From Synechococcus sp. CBW1107 (GTDB lineage Bacteria; Cyanobacteriota; Cyanobacteriia; PCC-6307; Cyanobiaceae), in contig NZ_CP064908.1 of the NCBI RefSeq assembly GCF_015841355.1, forward strand, positions 2,418,001 through 2,482,000: a stretch of DNA of 64,000 nt. The letters run 5' to 3'. Below, piece by piece: positions 18,870 through 27,996 of the stretch. Each line of letters begins with the position of its first letter. The first letter of the stretch is position 1. Under the pieces are notes generated by a model. The model had not been told where the DNA came from. It did no database searches and saw only the letters and a list, made by a program, of their open reading frames with translations. Position numbers and translations under genes: made by a program.

Positions 18870-19552
18870 CAGGAGGGCGCGCGCAGGGCCTCGATCAGGG
18901 TCACGCCGCGGCTGGTGCCCAGGCGTGTGGCACCGGCGGCCACCAGATCCAGGGCCTGCTCCAGCCCGGCGATGCCGCCGGAGGCCTTGATTCCCGCTCT
19001 CCCCCGGGCCAGCTCGCGCAGGTGGGCCACCTGTTCTGGGGTCACGGGCGGTCCGAAGCCGCTGCCGGTCTTGAGAAAGGCGGCCCCCGCATCGATCGAG
19101 GCCTCCACCAGCAGCTCCAGAGCGGCTGGATCCAACCGTCCCACCTCCTGGATCACCTTCACCGGCAAGCCGAGCTCCACGATCGCCCCCAGCTCCTGGT
19201 AGATCAGGCTGCCCTCGCCATCGCTGAGGGCTCCGAAATCAGGCACCACATCGAGTTCGTCAGCGCCGGCACTGGCGGCGGCCTCCGCCTCGGCCAGCTT
19301 GATCGAGGCCGGCACCGCGCCGAAGGGGAAGGCCACCACAGCCACCAGCTTCACGGCCCCTGGAGCCCCGAGTCGTTCCCGGGCGGCTGCCACCCAGCGG
19401 GAGGAGATGCACACCGCCGCAAAGCCGTAGTGCCGTGCCTGATCACAGATCTGATGCACGCTCTCGAGGCCCCGGTGGGGGTCCAGAAGGGCATGCTCAA
19501 TCAGGGGGGCCAGATCGGGCAGGGGTCCCCTGAACCTTGCTTCACGCGTCAC
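18869..19552 (-). CDS. deoC: Deoxyribose-phosphate aldolase
   Basis: Cleaves 2-deoxyribose-5-phosphate to glyceraldehyde-3-phosphate and acetaldehyde in deoxynucleoside salvage. The 227-residue TIM barrel has Asp101 in ELDVVPDFG, Schiff-base Lys161 in FLKTGSGFG and Lys189 in GIKASGG, the complete catalytic set. It lies between hpf upstream (24-base gap) and recO downstream (one-base overlap) in the minus-strand run. Confidence 0.95.
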   Translation of the reverse strand: MTREARFRGPLPDLAPLIEHALLDPHRGLESVHQICDQARHYGFAAVCISSRWVAAARERLGAPGAVKLVAVVAFPFGAVPASIKLAEAEAAASAGADELDVVPDFGALSDGEGSLIYQELGAIVELGLPVKVIQEVGRLDPAALELLVEASIDAGAAFLKTGSGFGPPVTPEQVAHLRELARGRAGIKASGGIAGLEQALDLVAAGATRLGTSRGVTLIEALRAPS

Positions 19553-19576
19553 CGGGGCTGGGGAATTGGGGTTTGA

Positions 19577-20164
19577 TCAGGATTCCTTCGGCTGGATCAC
19601 ACCGAATCCACCATGGTTGCGGCGATAGACCACCTGGATCCCACCGCTGGATTCCTCGCGGAACACATAGAAATCGTGGTCGATCAGCTCCAGCTGGTGA
19701 AGGGCCTGATCCAGGCTCATGGCAGGCATCGAGAAGTACTTGCGCCGCACGGCCGGGACCGGCAGGGCCGGTTCCCGGTCGCCGATCAGATCATGGGGAA
19801 GAACTCCCTCCAGGCTGGGTTGTTCTGTATCGTCGTCGAGGTCGGCTGGGGATCCGGCTCCGTGATGATCACTGAGGCGATCCTTGTAGCGGCGCAGCTG
19901 GCGGCTCAGCTTGCTCGCCACCATATCGATGCTGGCGTAGAGGTTCTCACTGCGTTCCTGGGCGCGGATCACCACACCATTGGCAAAGACCGTGACCTCA
20001 GCGGTCTGTTGCGCCACCCTGGGGTTGCGTGCCACGGAGAGATGAACATCGGCTTCTTTGACCAAGCCTTCGTAGTGATTGATGGCCCTGCCGAGCTTCG
20101 CTTCCGTGTAATCGCGGATCGCCGGTGTGACATCGAGATTGCGGCCGTGAATCAACAGCTTCAT
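19577..20164 (-). CDS. hpf: Long-form ribosome hibernation promoting factor (LrtA type)
   Basis: Binds 30S subunits and drives formation of inactive 100S ribosome dimers in the dark or in stationary phase; the cyanobacterial form is the light-repressed LrtA. The 195-residue protein has the N-terminal HPF/YfiA domain ([37 protein letters not shown]), a charged linker and the C-terminal dimerisation domain ([28 protein letters not shown]). ATG 20164 gives the family N-terminus. It is divergent from lipB with only 53 bases between. Confidence 0.95.
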   Translation of the reverse strand: MKLLIHGRNLDVTPAIRDYTEAKLGRAINHYEGLVKEADVHLSVARNPRVAQQTAEVTVFANGVVIRAQERSENLYASIDMVASKLSRQLRRYKDRLSDHHGAGSPADLDDDTEQPSLEGVLPHDLIGDREPALPVPAVRRKYFSMPAMSLDQALHQLELIDHDFYVFREESSGGIQVVYRRNHGGFGVIQPKES

Positions 20165-20217
20165 CGAGCAGTCCCCTCGCTTGTCGTTCTGAACCGACTG
20201 TAGGAAGCCGTTCGCGC

Positions 20218-20895
20218 ATGATTCCGCCCCTCGACGCAATCCTTGTTGAACCAGCCCTGCCCGTGCCCTTTGAGCAGGCCTGGGCCTGGCAGCAGGAGCT
20301 GCAGGGTCGGCTGCTGCGCGACCCGGATGCTCCCGAAGCCCTGCTGCTGCTGCAGCACCTCCCCTGTTACACCCTGGGCCGCGGCGCCAGCGAGCGGTTC
20401 CTGCGCTTCGATCCGGCCGACCCCCCCGCTCCCCTGTTCCGCATCGACCGCGGCGGGGAGGTCACCCACCACCTCCCTGGCCAGCTGGTCGCCTATCCGG
20501 TGCTGGCCCTGCAGCGCCACGGCGGAGATCTCCACCTCTACCTGCGTGATCTGGAGGCGGCGGTGCTGGAGGTGCTGGCGGTTCTCGGGCTCAGGGGAGA
20601 GCGGCTGGAGGGCCTGACCGGTGTCTGGCTGGAGGGGCGCAAAGTGGCGGCGATCGGCGTGGGTGCCCGCCGCTGGATCAGTCAGCACGGCCTGGCTCTC
20701 AACGTGACCTGTGGGCTGGAGGGCTTCGACGCCATCGTCCCCTGCGGTCTGAAGGGTCATGGGGTGACGCGCCTGAGTGACTGGTGCCCGGACCTGACCA
20801 CCGCAACGGTTCAGACCCTGCTGCGCCAGGCCCTGGCCCGGCGGTTCGGCCTGGGGCTCCGGCCACCGAAGCCCACGGAAGTCCCCTGGCGGTGA
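20218..20895 (+). CDS. lipB: Octanoyl-[ACP]:protein N-octanoyltransferase
   Basis: Moves octanoate from ACP to lipoyl domains, e.g. of the E2 encoded 3 kb downstream. The 225-residue protein has [18 protein letters not shown], Lys142 in GRKVAAIGV and the acyl-thioester Cys176 in IVPCGL. ATG start. It is the first of five plus-strand genes ending in queA. Confidence 0.96.
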   Translation: MIPPLDAILVEPALPVPFEQAWAWQQELQGRLLRDPDAPEALLLLQHLPCYTLGRGASERFLRFDPADPPAPLFRIDRGGEVTHHLPGQLVAYPVLALQRHGGDLHLYLRDLEAAVLEVLAVLGLRGERLEGLTGVWLEGRKVAAIGVGARRWISQHGLALNVTCGLEGFDAIVPCGLKGHGVTRLSDWCPDLTTATVQTLLRQALARRFGLGLRPPKPTEVPWR

Positions 20896-20925
20896 TAAGC
20901 CTGGGCCACGCTCACGGACGCGACC

Positions 20926-22887
20926 ATGGACGGCAAAGCCTCGATCCTCTGGTCGGGAGACCGGCTCGATGAGAAGGCCCTGGCCCAGCGGGACGACTGG
21001 CTTGGCCTGGAGGGACTGGAGGGCCTCTGGCCGATCCTCGCCCAGCGCCATGGGGAGGCGATCGCCCTCGATGCTCCCCATGCCCATCCCCCGGAGCGGC
21101 TCACCTACCGCGAGCTGGACGCCCGCATCCTGCGGGCCTCAGCCGCCTTCGCGTGCCTTGGCCTGGTGGAAGGGGAGGTGGTGGCTCTCTTTGCGGAAAA
21201 CAGCCCCCGTTGGCTGGTGGCGGATCAGGGGATCATGCGCTGCGGCGCGGCCGATGCCGTGCGCGGCAGCAGCGCCCCCCTGGAGGAGCTTCGCTACATC
21301 CTTGACGACTCCGGCGCCGTCGGGCTGGTGGTGGAGTCCGCGGCCCTGCTGGAGCGCCTGGCCGCTGAGCCCGGTGCCCTGAGCCGGCTGCGCTTCGTGG
21401 TGCTGCTTGAGGATGGAGCTCCCACAGACGACAGCACCCCCTCGTCAGCGCGGCCGAGACAGCTCAACTGGGAGGCCTTTGAGGCCCTTGGCCGCAGCCG
21501 GGAGGCCGCCGTGCCGTCTCTGCCGAGCAGCGGGGGTCACCGTCTGGCCACTCTGCTCTACACCTCCGGAACCACGGGCCGTCCGAAGGGAGTCCCCCTC
21601 ACTCAGGCGAATCTTCTGCACCAGCTGCGCACCCTCGGGGTGGCGGTCGCTCCCCGGCCGGCCGATCGCGTGCTCAGCGTGCTGCCGATCTGGCATGCCT
21701 ACGAGCGCACCGCCGAATACTTCCTGCTCTCCTGCGGCTGCCGCCAGAGTTACACCACCCTGAAACACCTGCGCTCCGATCTGCAGCGCGTGAAGCCCCA
21801 GTACATGATCAGCGTGCCGAGGCTGTGGGAGGCCCTGCTGGCCGGCTTCGAGGATGCCCTCGAGGCCATGCCCCCCTCCCGTCAGGGCCTGATCCGTCAG
21901 GCCCTGACGCTGAGCCGCTGGCACGGCCAGTCCCGCCGCCGTGCCCTTGATCTCACCCTGGAGCCCGAATCGCTGCCGGGTCGGCTGGCCTCAGGCCTGG
22001 GCTGGCTGCTGAGCTGGCCGGGGCACGCCTTGGCCTCCGCCCTGCTCTGGCCCAAGGTGCGGCAGCAGCTCTCCGGAGGCGCCCTGCGAACGGCCATCAG
22101 CGGCGGCGGAGCCCTGGCCCTGCATGTGGATGGCTTCTTCGAGGCGATCGGCATCGAGCTGCTGGTGGGCTACGGCCTCACCGAAACCAGCCCGGTGCTG
22201 GCCTGCCGCCGCCCCTGGCGAAACCGACGCGGCAGCGCGGGGCAGCCCCTGCCGGAAACGGAACTGCGCATCGTCGATGCCGAGAGCGGGGCTCTGCTGG
22301 GCTGGCGGCAGCGGGGCCGTGTGCTGGCCAGGGGGCCCCAGGTGATGGCCGGTTACTTCGGCAAGCCCGAGGCCACCGCTGCAGTCCTGGATGGGGCCGG
22401 CTGGTTCGACACGGGCGATCTGGGTCAGCTTCTGCCGGATGGAACCCTGGTGCTCACCGGCCGGGCCAAGGACACGATCGTGCTCAGCAGTGGCGAGAAC
22501 ATCGAACCGGGACCCCTGGAGGAAGCCCTGGTGGCCCATCCGCTGGTGGAGCAGGTGATGCTGGTGGGCCAGGACCGCCGTCAGCTCGCCGCCCTGGTGG
22601 TGCCACGCCAGGACCCGCTCGCCGCCTTCGCCAGGGCCAGGGATCTGCCCGTCCCCGGGGCCAGCCCCGACGCCCCCGACCGGGCCCTGCTCAAGGCCCT
22701 CAGCGGCGAATTCAACCGGCTGCTGGCGGCCAGACCGGGTTCCCGGCCCGATGAACGCCTGGCCGGAGTGGCCCTGGTGGAGCCCTTTTCGATCGAGAAT
22801 GGACTGCTCACCCAGACCCTCAAGCAGCGGCGTGATCGCATCACCGCGCGTGACGCTGCGGCGATCGAGGGGATCTACCGGGCCTGA
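20926..22887 (+). CDS. aas: AMP-forming acyl-ACP/acyl-CoA synthetase
   Basis: Activates free fatty acids through an acyl-adenylate; in cyanobacteria the orthologous enzyme Aas loads them onto ACP to recycle membrane lipids. The 653-residue ANL protein has the P-loop LYTSGTTGRPKGV, the A5 motif GYGLTETSPV, the A7 motif GWFDTGDLG and the A8 hinge LTGRAKDTIVLSSGENIEP. The acyl-ACP specificity is inferred from lineage rather than a visible motif. ATG start, 30 bases after lipB. Confidence 0.9.
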   Translation: MDGKASILWSGDRLDEKALAQRDDWLGLEGLEGLWPILAQRHGEAIALDAPHAHPPERLTYRELDARILRASAAFACLGLVEGEVVALFAENSPRWLVADQGIMRCGAADAVRGSSAPLEELRYILDDSGAVGLVVESAALLERLAAEPGALSRLRFVVLLEDGAPTDDSTPSSARPRQLNWEAFEALGRSREAAVPSLPSSGGHRLATLLYTSGTTGRPKGVPLTQANLLHQLRTLGVAVAPRPADRVLSVLPIWHAYERTAEYFLLSCGCRQSYTTLKHLRSDLQRVKPQYMISVPRLWEALLAGFEDALEAMPPSRQGLIRQALTLSRWHGQSRRRALDLTLEPESLPGRLASGLGWLLSWPGHALASALLWPKVRQQLSGGALRTAISGGGALALHVDGFFEAIGIELLVGYGLTETSPVLACRRPWRNRRGSAGQPLPETELRIVDAESGALLGWRQRGRVLARGPQVMAGYFGKPEATAAVLDGAGWFDTGDLGQLLPDGTLVLTGRAKDTIVLSSGENIEPGPLEEALVAHPLVEQVMLVGQDRRQLAALVVPRQDPLAAFARARDLPVPGASPDAPDRALLKALSGEFNRLLAARPGSRPDERLAGVALVEPFSIENGLLTQTLKQRRDRITARDAAAIEGIYRA

Positions 22888-22956
22888 GCTCCCCCGGCGC
22901 CTTCGGTTGACCGCTGGACGCCGGGCTGAGAGCCTGGTCATTGCGATCTCCCTCCC

Positions 22957-23400
22957 ATGACTGAAGGCCACACGCTCACGATCAAACGCACGATCACGGT
23001 GCGGGCCGTGGTCACCCCCCGCTGGAAGGAGGACGCCGAGCGGGAGCTGAGCGCCGCGGTCAGCAACAGCGACCAGCAGCTGGCCCAGCTGGAGCAGGAG
23101 GGTCAGCAGCTGGTGGATGAGATCCGCCGTCAGAGCCTCAACCCTCTCGATCCCCGCGTGCAGGAGCAGGTGGCCTCCGTTCAGCAGCAGGTGGCGGCCA
23201 AGCGGGCCGAATTCGAGGAGCAGAAACGCACTCTGATCGAACAGCAGCGTCAGGTGCGTGATCTCGAGTTCGATCAGATCGTTGACCAGGGCCAGATCGA
23301 GGGCACCTGCAAGATCAAGTTGGGCGACAACCTGGTGGAGAAACTGCAGGTGGCCGTTCTGGTGCGCGACGGCGTGGTGGAGGCGATCGAGGGGGGCTGA
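22957..23400 (+). CDS. ylqD: YlqD family protein
   Basis: A 147-residue protein with an N-terminal beta segment (LTIKRTITVRAVVTPRWKEDAE), a long charged coiled coil (about residues 30-95, many Gln/Glu) and a short C-terminal beta part (KIKLGDNLVEKLQVAVLVRD). This arrangement matches the YlqD family, whose function is unknown to me. Located between aas and pdhC on the same strand. Confidence 0.8.
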   Translation: MTEGHTLTIKRTITVRAVVTPRWKEDAERELSAAVSNSDQQLAQLEQEGQQLVDEIRRQSLNPLDPRVQEQVASVQQQVAAKRAEFEEQKRTLIEQQRQVRDLEFDQIVDQGQIEGTCKIKLGDNLVEKLQVAVLVRDGVVEAIEGG

Positions 23401-23468
23401 CCTCCTGGATGGGGGCCTGGAGGGGTCGCACGTAAAATCCCCACGCAGCCTGCATTGGGATCAGGACT

Positions 23469-24827
23469 TTGGCGACCCACGAAATCTTCATGCCCGCCCT
23501 GAGCTCCACGATGACGGAGGGCAAGATCGTGGAGTGGCTGAAGAAGCCCGGCGATCGCGTCGAGAGGGGCGAGTCGGTTCTGGTGGTGGAGTCCGACAAG
23601 GCCGATATGGACGTGGAAGCCTTCCAGGAGGGCTTCCTCGCCTCAGTGCTGCTTCCTTCCGGCGGCACGGCCCCGGTGGGTGAAACCATTGGCCTCATCG
23701 TTGAAACCGAGGCGGAGATCGCGGCGGTCCAGGCTTCGGCTCCGGCTGCCCCTGCGGCAGCTGCCCCGGTTGCATCGGCCGAGCCCCCTGCGCCTGTGGC
23801 GGCCGCTGTCCCCGCACCGGCAGCTCCAGCTGCGGCTCCTGTGCCTGCACCGGCTCCAGTGGCGGCGGCCGCGCCTGCACCCGCAGCCGTCGTGGCCGCC
23901 GGTGGGCGGCTGGTGGCCACTCCACGAGCGCGCAAGCTCGCCAGTCAGCTCGGAGTCGCTCTTGAAAGCCTGCGGGGCAGTGGCCCCCATGGCCGTATCC
24001 AGGCTGAAGACGTGGAGCGGGCGGCCGGTCAGGCCGCCAGCCTGCCCCGCGTGGCGGAGGGCACGGCCCCCGCAGTCGCGGCAGCGCCTGCCGCCGTCGC
24101 ATCGGCCAATGGCTCGTCGGCGACGGCCCCCGTCGGTCAGGCCTTCGGCAACCCCGGCGACACGGTGGCCTTCAACACCCTGCAGGCGGCCGTCAACCGC
24201 AACATGCTGGCCAGCCTGGCAGTGCCCTGCTTCCACGTGGGCTACACGATCACCACGGACCGGCTCGATGCGTTCGCCAAGTCGGTGAAGAGCAAGGGCG
24301 TCACCATGACAGCCCTGCTCGCCAAGGCAGTGGGGGTGGTGCTGGCCCGCCACCCCCAGGTCAATGCGTCCTTCAGCGAAGCCGGCATGGTCTATCCCCC
24401 CGCCATCAATGTGGCGGTGGCGGTGGCCATGGATGACGGTGGTCTGATCACGCCGGTGCTGGCCGCGGCCGACCGCACCGATCTCTACAGCCTCTCGCGC
24501 TCCTGGGCCGATCTCGTGGCCCGTTCCCGTTCCAAGCAGCTGAAGCCCGAGGAGTACAGCACCGGCACCTTCACCCTCTCCAACCTGGGCATGTTCGGTG
24601 TCGACCGTTTCGATGCGATCCTGCCTCCAGGTACAGGAGCGATCCTGGCGGTGGCGGCCTCCCGGCCCGCCGTGGTGGCCGGCAAGGACGGTTCGATCGC
24701 CGTCAGGCGCCAGATGCAGGTGAACCTCACGGCCGATCACCGCGTCATCTACGGCACCCATGCCGCTGCTTTCCTCAAGGACCTGGCCCAGCTGATCGAG
24801 ACGGCTCCCGAAAGCCTGGCCCTCTGA
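23469..24827 (+). CDS. pdhC: Pyruvate dehydrogenase E2, dihydrolipoamide acetyltransferase
   Basis: Acetyl transfer core of the pyruvate dehydrogenase complex, giving acetyl-CoA for fatty acid synthesis. The 452-residue protein has one lipoyl domain (VVESDKADMDVE, lipoyl-Lys about residue 44), an Ala/Pro linker (residues about 85-150), a peripheral-subunit-binding domain (ATPRARKLASQLGV) and the catalytic domain ending in DHRVIYG. Tyr instead of Asp in this last motif is what I recall for cyanobacterial and plastid E2. Start is TTG; no ATG lies in frame before it. Confidence 0.95.
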   Translation: MATHEIFMPALSSTMTEGKIVEWLKKPGDRVERGESVLVVESDKADMDVEAFQEGFLASVLLPSGGTAPVGETIGLIVETEAEIAAVQASAPAAPAAAAPVASAEPPAPVAAAVPAPAAPAAAPVPAPAPVAAAAPAPAAVVAAGGRLVATPRARKLASQLGVALESLRGSGPHGRIQAEDVERAAGQAASLPRVAEGTAPAVAAAPAAVASANGSSATAPVGQAFGNPGDTVAFNTLQAAVNRNMLASLAVPCFHVGYTITTDRLDAFAKSVKSKGVTMTALLAKAVGVVLARHPQVNASFSEAGMVYPPAINVAVAVAMDDGGLITPVLAAADRTDLYSLSRSWADLVARSRSKQLKPEEYSTGTFTLSNLGMFGVDRFDAILPPGTGAILAVAASRPAVVAGKDGSIAVRRQMQVNLTADHRVIYGTHAAAFLKDLAQLIETAPESLAL

Positions 24828-24869
24828 GTTCGTCCTGTCGTTTCCTCGGCCCCTGCGGGCCCTGCACCC

Positions 24870-26030
24870 CTGAGCGACCCGTCAGCCGATCTGAGGCTCT
24901 CCAGCTACGACTACGTCCTGCCGACGTCCTTCATCGCCCAGACGCCTGCCGAGCCGCGCCACAGCGCCCGCCTGCTGGCCCTGGGACCAGCGGGTCAGGT
25001 TGCCGGCTCAGGCCCAGAACAGGTCAGGCATCTCAGCGTCTGGGATCTGCAGGAGGACCTGCGCCCGGAGGATCTGCTCGTGGTCAACGACACCCGGGTG
25101 CTCAAGGCACGGCTTCAGGCCCGCCGCGCCAGCGGTGGGGCCGTCGAGTTGCTCGTCCTGCAGCCTTTTGACAGCACCGCCCCCCGGGACGCGGCGGTGG
25201 CGTCGAGTGACAGCTGCTGGCTCTGTCTGGTGCGTCCGGGGAAGCGGGTGCGGCCCGGCGAGGTGCTTCAGCTCCACGCCACCGGCCAGCCGCCAGTGCC
25301 CCTGGAGGTGGTGGCCCTCGATGAGGCCAGCGGCGGGCGGGTGATCCGTTTCCCACCCGGCTGCATCGATGCAGCCTCGATCGAGGCCCTGTTGCAACGC
25401 TATGGAGCGATGCCACTGCCCCCCTACATCCGGCATCCGGATCCTGAGCAGGAGAGCCGCTACCAGACCCGCTATGCCGCCAGGCCCGGAGCGGTGGCGG
25501 CCCCGACGGCGGGCCTGCATCTGAGCGATGACCTGCTGAAGGCGATCCGCGCCCGGGGCGTGGCCATCGCCACCGCCACGCTGCACGTGGGCATCGGCAC
25601 GTTCCGGCCCCTGGAGGAGGAGGACCTCTCCAGTCTGGATCTTCACAGCGAGTGGGTGGAGATCAGTCAGGACCTGGTGAATGCAGTGGTCGCCTGTCGA
25701 CTGCGGGGCGGGAGGGTGATCGCGATCGGCACGACCAGTGTCCGCAGCCTGGAAGGGGTGGCGGCGCTGCATGGCGGCTGCCTGGTGCCCTTCCGTGGAC
25801 CCGTGAACCTGGTGATCCAGCCGGGGTTCCGCTTTCAGGTGGTGCAGGGACTGCTCACCAATTTCCACCTGCCCCGCAGTTCGCTGCTGCTGCTGGTGAG
25901 TGCCCTGATCGGTCGGGTGCGCCTGCTGGCGCTCTACGAGGAAGCCAAGAACCAGGGGTATCGCTTCTTTTCCTACGGCGATGCCATGTGGATCCCGCCA
26001 GAGGCAGTGCTGGAGGCGGCGCGCCCCTGA
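24870..26030 (+). CDS. queA: S-adenosylmethionine:tRNA ribosyltransferase-isomerase
   Basis: Forms epoxyqueuosine in tRNA by transferring the ribosyl part of SAM to preQ1. Signatures include VVNDTRVLKARL, AAPTAGLHLSDDLL, THVGIGTF-like LHVGIGTFRPL, IGTTSVRSLE and TNFHLPRSSLLLLVSA. The N-terminus LRLSSYDYVLP is in frame upstream of the first GTG (25080), which is far too internal. Between the pdhC stop (24827) and that segment there is no ATG, GTG or TTG in any plus frame, so I placed the start at CTG 24870 (about 386 residues). Confidence 0.9.
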   Translation: MSDPSADLRLSSYDYVLPTSFIAQTPAEPRHSARLLALGPAGQVAGSGPEQVRHLSVWDLQEDLRPEDLLVVNDTRVLKARLQARRASGGAVELLVLQPFDSTAPRDAAVASSDSCWLCLVRPGKRVRPGEVLQLHATGQPPVPLEVVALDEASGGRVIRFPPGCIDAASIEALLQRYGAMPLPPYIRHPDPEQESRYQTRYAARPGAVAAPTAGLHLSDDLLKAIRARGVAIATATLHVGIGTFRPLEEEDLSSLDLHSEWVEISQDLVNAVVACRLRGGRVIAIGTTSVRSLEGVAALHGGCLVPFRGPVNLVIQPGFRFQVVQGLLTNFHLPRSSLLLLVSALIGRVRLLALYEEAKNQGYRFFSYGDAMWIPPEAVLEAARP

Positions 26031-26080
26031 GGGGGCGGCCGCCTGGCTTGGAGGGATGGCCCCAGAAGGACCGGAGAGGA

Positions 26081-26680
26081 TCAGGCTGTGGCCAGGTTGG
26101 CGGCGACGAAGTCCCAGTTCACCAGCTTCTCCAGGAAGGTGGTGATGTAATCGGGTCGCTTGTTCTGGTAATCGAGGTAATAGGCGTGCTCCCACACATC
26201 CATGGTCAGCAGAGCCTTCTGACCGTGGGCGAGGGGCAGATCCGCGTTGGCGGTCTTGGTGATCTTCAGCTTGCCGTCATCGAGGATCAGCCAGGCCCAG
26301 CCACTGCCGAACTGGGTGGCCCCGGCAGTCTTGAACTGCTCCACGAAGGCCTCGAAGCTGCCGAAATCGGCGTTGATCTTCTCGGCAAGGGCACCGCTGG
26401 GCTGGCCACCGCCACCGGGCTTCATGCACTGCCAGTAGAAGCTGTGGTTCCACACCTGGGCGGCGTTGTTGAACACGCCGGCCTTGGAGGCATCGCCCGC
26501 CACGCTGGTGATCACATCCTCAAGGCTCTTCCCATCGAGATCGGTGCCCTCCAGAAGTTTGTTGAGGTTGGCGACGTACGCGGCGTGGTGCTTGCCGTGG
26601 TGAAACTCAAGGGTGGTCTGAGAGATATGGGGCTCGAGCGCGTTGATGTCGTAAGGGAGAGCGGGCAGCGTGTGAGCCAT
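26081..26680 (-). CDS. sodB: Cytosolic Fe-type superoxide dismutase
   Basis: A 199-residue SOD without a signal peptide. Ligands are in [23 protein letters not shown] and [12 protein letters not shown]. The metal-specific positions are Fe-type: Gln75 in NNAAQVWNH, and Ala in TANADLPL where the Mn enzyme has Gln. ATG 26680 starts the family N-terminus [16 protein letters not shown]; the frame is open to 26755 but that extension is not conserved-looking. It converges on queA. Confidence 0.95.
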   Translation of the reverse strand: MAHTLPALPYDINALEPHISQTTLEFHHGKHHAAYVANLNKLLEGTDLDGKSLEDVITSVAGDASKAGVFNNAAQVWNHSFYWQCMKPGGGGQPSGALAEKINADFGSFEAFVEQFKTAGATQFGSGWAWLILDDGKLKITKTANADLPLAHGQKALLTMDVWEHAYYLDYQNKRPDYITTFLEKLVNWDFVAANLATA

Positions 26681-26892
26681 GAACTGTGCAACGAAGGGTG
26701 GTGATGGGCGGAACCCATGGGGGACCGCCGATTCAAGCGGGATGGCACGGGCCACAGGCTGTATCCCGGCGGCATGTCGAGAAAAGGCGAGCCAGGTCTG
26801 TCACCACTGTGACCGTGAACTGCTTGACCGGCGTTCCACCGGGGACACCATCCTAACGAGGGACGCCCAGGCCCAGAGCCGCGGGACGGGGC

Positions 26893-27540
26893 TCAGCCCC
26901 CGACCCCCAGCAGTTCCACCTCGAACGTGAGGGTGGCGTTCGGGGGGATGATGCCACCGGCACCCCGTTCGCCATAGGCCAGATCGGGAGGAATCACCAG
27001 CTTGCGCTTGCCACCCACCTTCATGCCGGCCACCCCCTCATCCCAGCCCTTGATCACACGACCGGCTCCGAGGGGGAAGGAGAAAGGACCACGGCCATAG
27101 CTGCTGTCGAATTCCTTGCCGCTGGCAAGGGTGCCGCGGTAGTTGACCTGAACCGACTGGCCGCTCACGGCCTCGGCTCCTTCCCCCACCACCAGGTCGG
27201 TGATACGCAGTCCACTGGGAGTGACCACCTCCTTGGCGGCCACCAGTTCGCCTCCAAGCCCGGCAGCTCCGGACTGGGCAACGGACGCATCGGCAAGGGC
27301 GCCTGGATCAACGGGGTTGTCGGAGGCCATGGTGAAGAGCGAAGGATTCGGATCGTCGGGGTCCAGCTCGATCCGGCTGCCGGGGGTGGCAGCGGCCCGC
27401 TGGCTGGCCGTGCTGATGGCGGACGGCGCGAGGGCCCCGTCGCCGCTGGCCTCCACCGTGCTGGGTGAAATCAGCTGACTGGCCAGAGCCAGCAGCAGGC
27501 AGGCGACGCAGACGCCGGTGCTGATCAGGATGTCACGCAT
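26893..27540 (-). CDS. Membrane-anchored/exported FKBP-type peptidyl-prolyl isomerase
   Basis: A 215-residue protein from ATG 27540. It has an N-terminal hydrophobic segment ([20 protein letters not shown]), a roughly 75-residue Ser/Asp/Ala-rich linker, and a complete C-terminal FKBP domain ([56 protein letters not shown]). It should speed proline isomerisation during folding in the periplasm or lumen. Open frame extends to 27696 but over the neighbouring gene. Confidence 0.92.
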   Translation of the reverse strand: MRDILISTGVCVACLLLALASQLISPSTVEASGDGALAPSAISTASQRAAATPGSRIELDPDDPNPSLFTMASDNPVDPGALADASVAQSGAAGLGGELVAAKEVVTPSGLRITDLVVGEGAEAVSGQSVQVNYRGTLASGKEFDSSYGRGPFSFPLGAGRVIKGWDEGVAGMKVGGKRKLVIPPDLAYGERGAGGIIPPNATLTFEVELLGVGG

Positions 27541-27619
27541 GGGTCGTGGGATCGCGGCGGGGCCGTACAGAGCTCTCCGGGATTCTGCCAGCGACGGGGT
27601 TGAGGGCCCACGGGCCCGG

Positions 27620-27961
27620 TCAGTCAGGCACCTCGGCCGCTTCCCGCCGATTGCGCAGCAGTTGTTCCAGTCGGTCGATGCGGCCGCGCAGCTCATCCAC
27701 CTCCCGCTGGCGGGCCAGACCCAGATCCTGAAGGAAATGATCGATGTTGCGCTCCATGGTGCGCTCGGCCTGCTTCTCGAGTTCGGGGTTCTCGCCCCGC
27801 AGTGAGCGCATCACGTCGTCGACGAGCACCGAGGCTTCGCCGGGATCCAGGCGGCCGCTCGTCACCCAGGCCTGGGTGACGTTGCGCAGACGGTCGGCCA
27901 CCAGGGAACTGGTGCCCAGTCCACGCAGGATCAGTTGCTGGAGCAGATTGTCCCGGTCCAT
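27620..27961 (-). CDS. Small helical hypothetical protein
   Basis: A 113-residue protein, almost wholly helical. The C-terminal half ([20 protein letters not shown], then [14 protein letters not shown]) is a coiled coil resembling phasin-like or PHA granule-associated proteins, as in other bacteria. No catalytic motif is visible. It is divergent from lnt (35 bases) and lies upstream of the FKBP gene on the same strand. Confidence 0.7.
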   Translation of the reverse strand: MDRDNLLQQLILRGLGTSSLVADRLRNVTQAWVTSGRLDPGEASVLVDDVMRSLRGENPELEKQAERTMERNIDHFLQDLGLARQREVDELRGRIDRLEQLLRNRREAAEVPD

Positions 27962-27996
27962 GGCGGCAAGCGCTGACCCCTCGATGATGTCGTTGC

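Noticed and set aside
23720-23900. GCT/GCC/CCG-rich low complexity DNA
   Set aside because: Codes for the Ala/Pro linker of PdhC.
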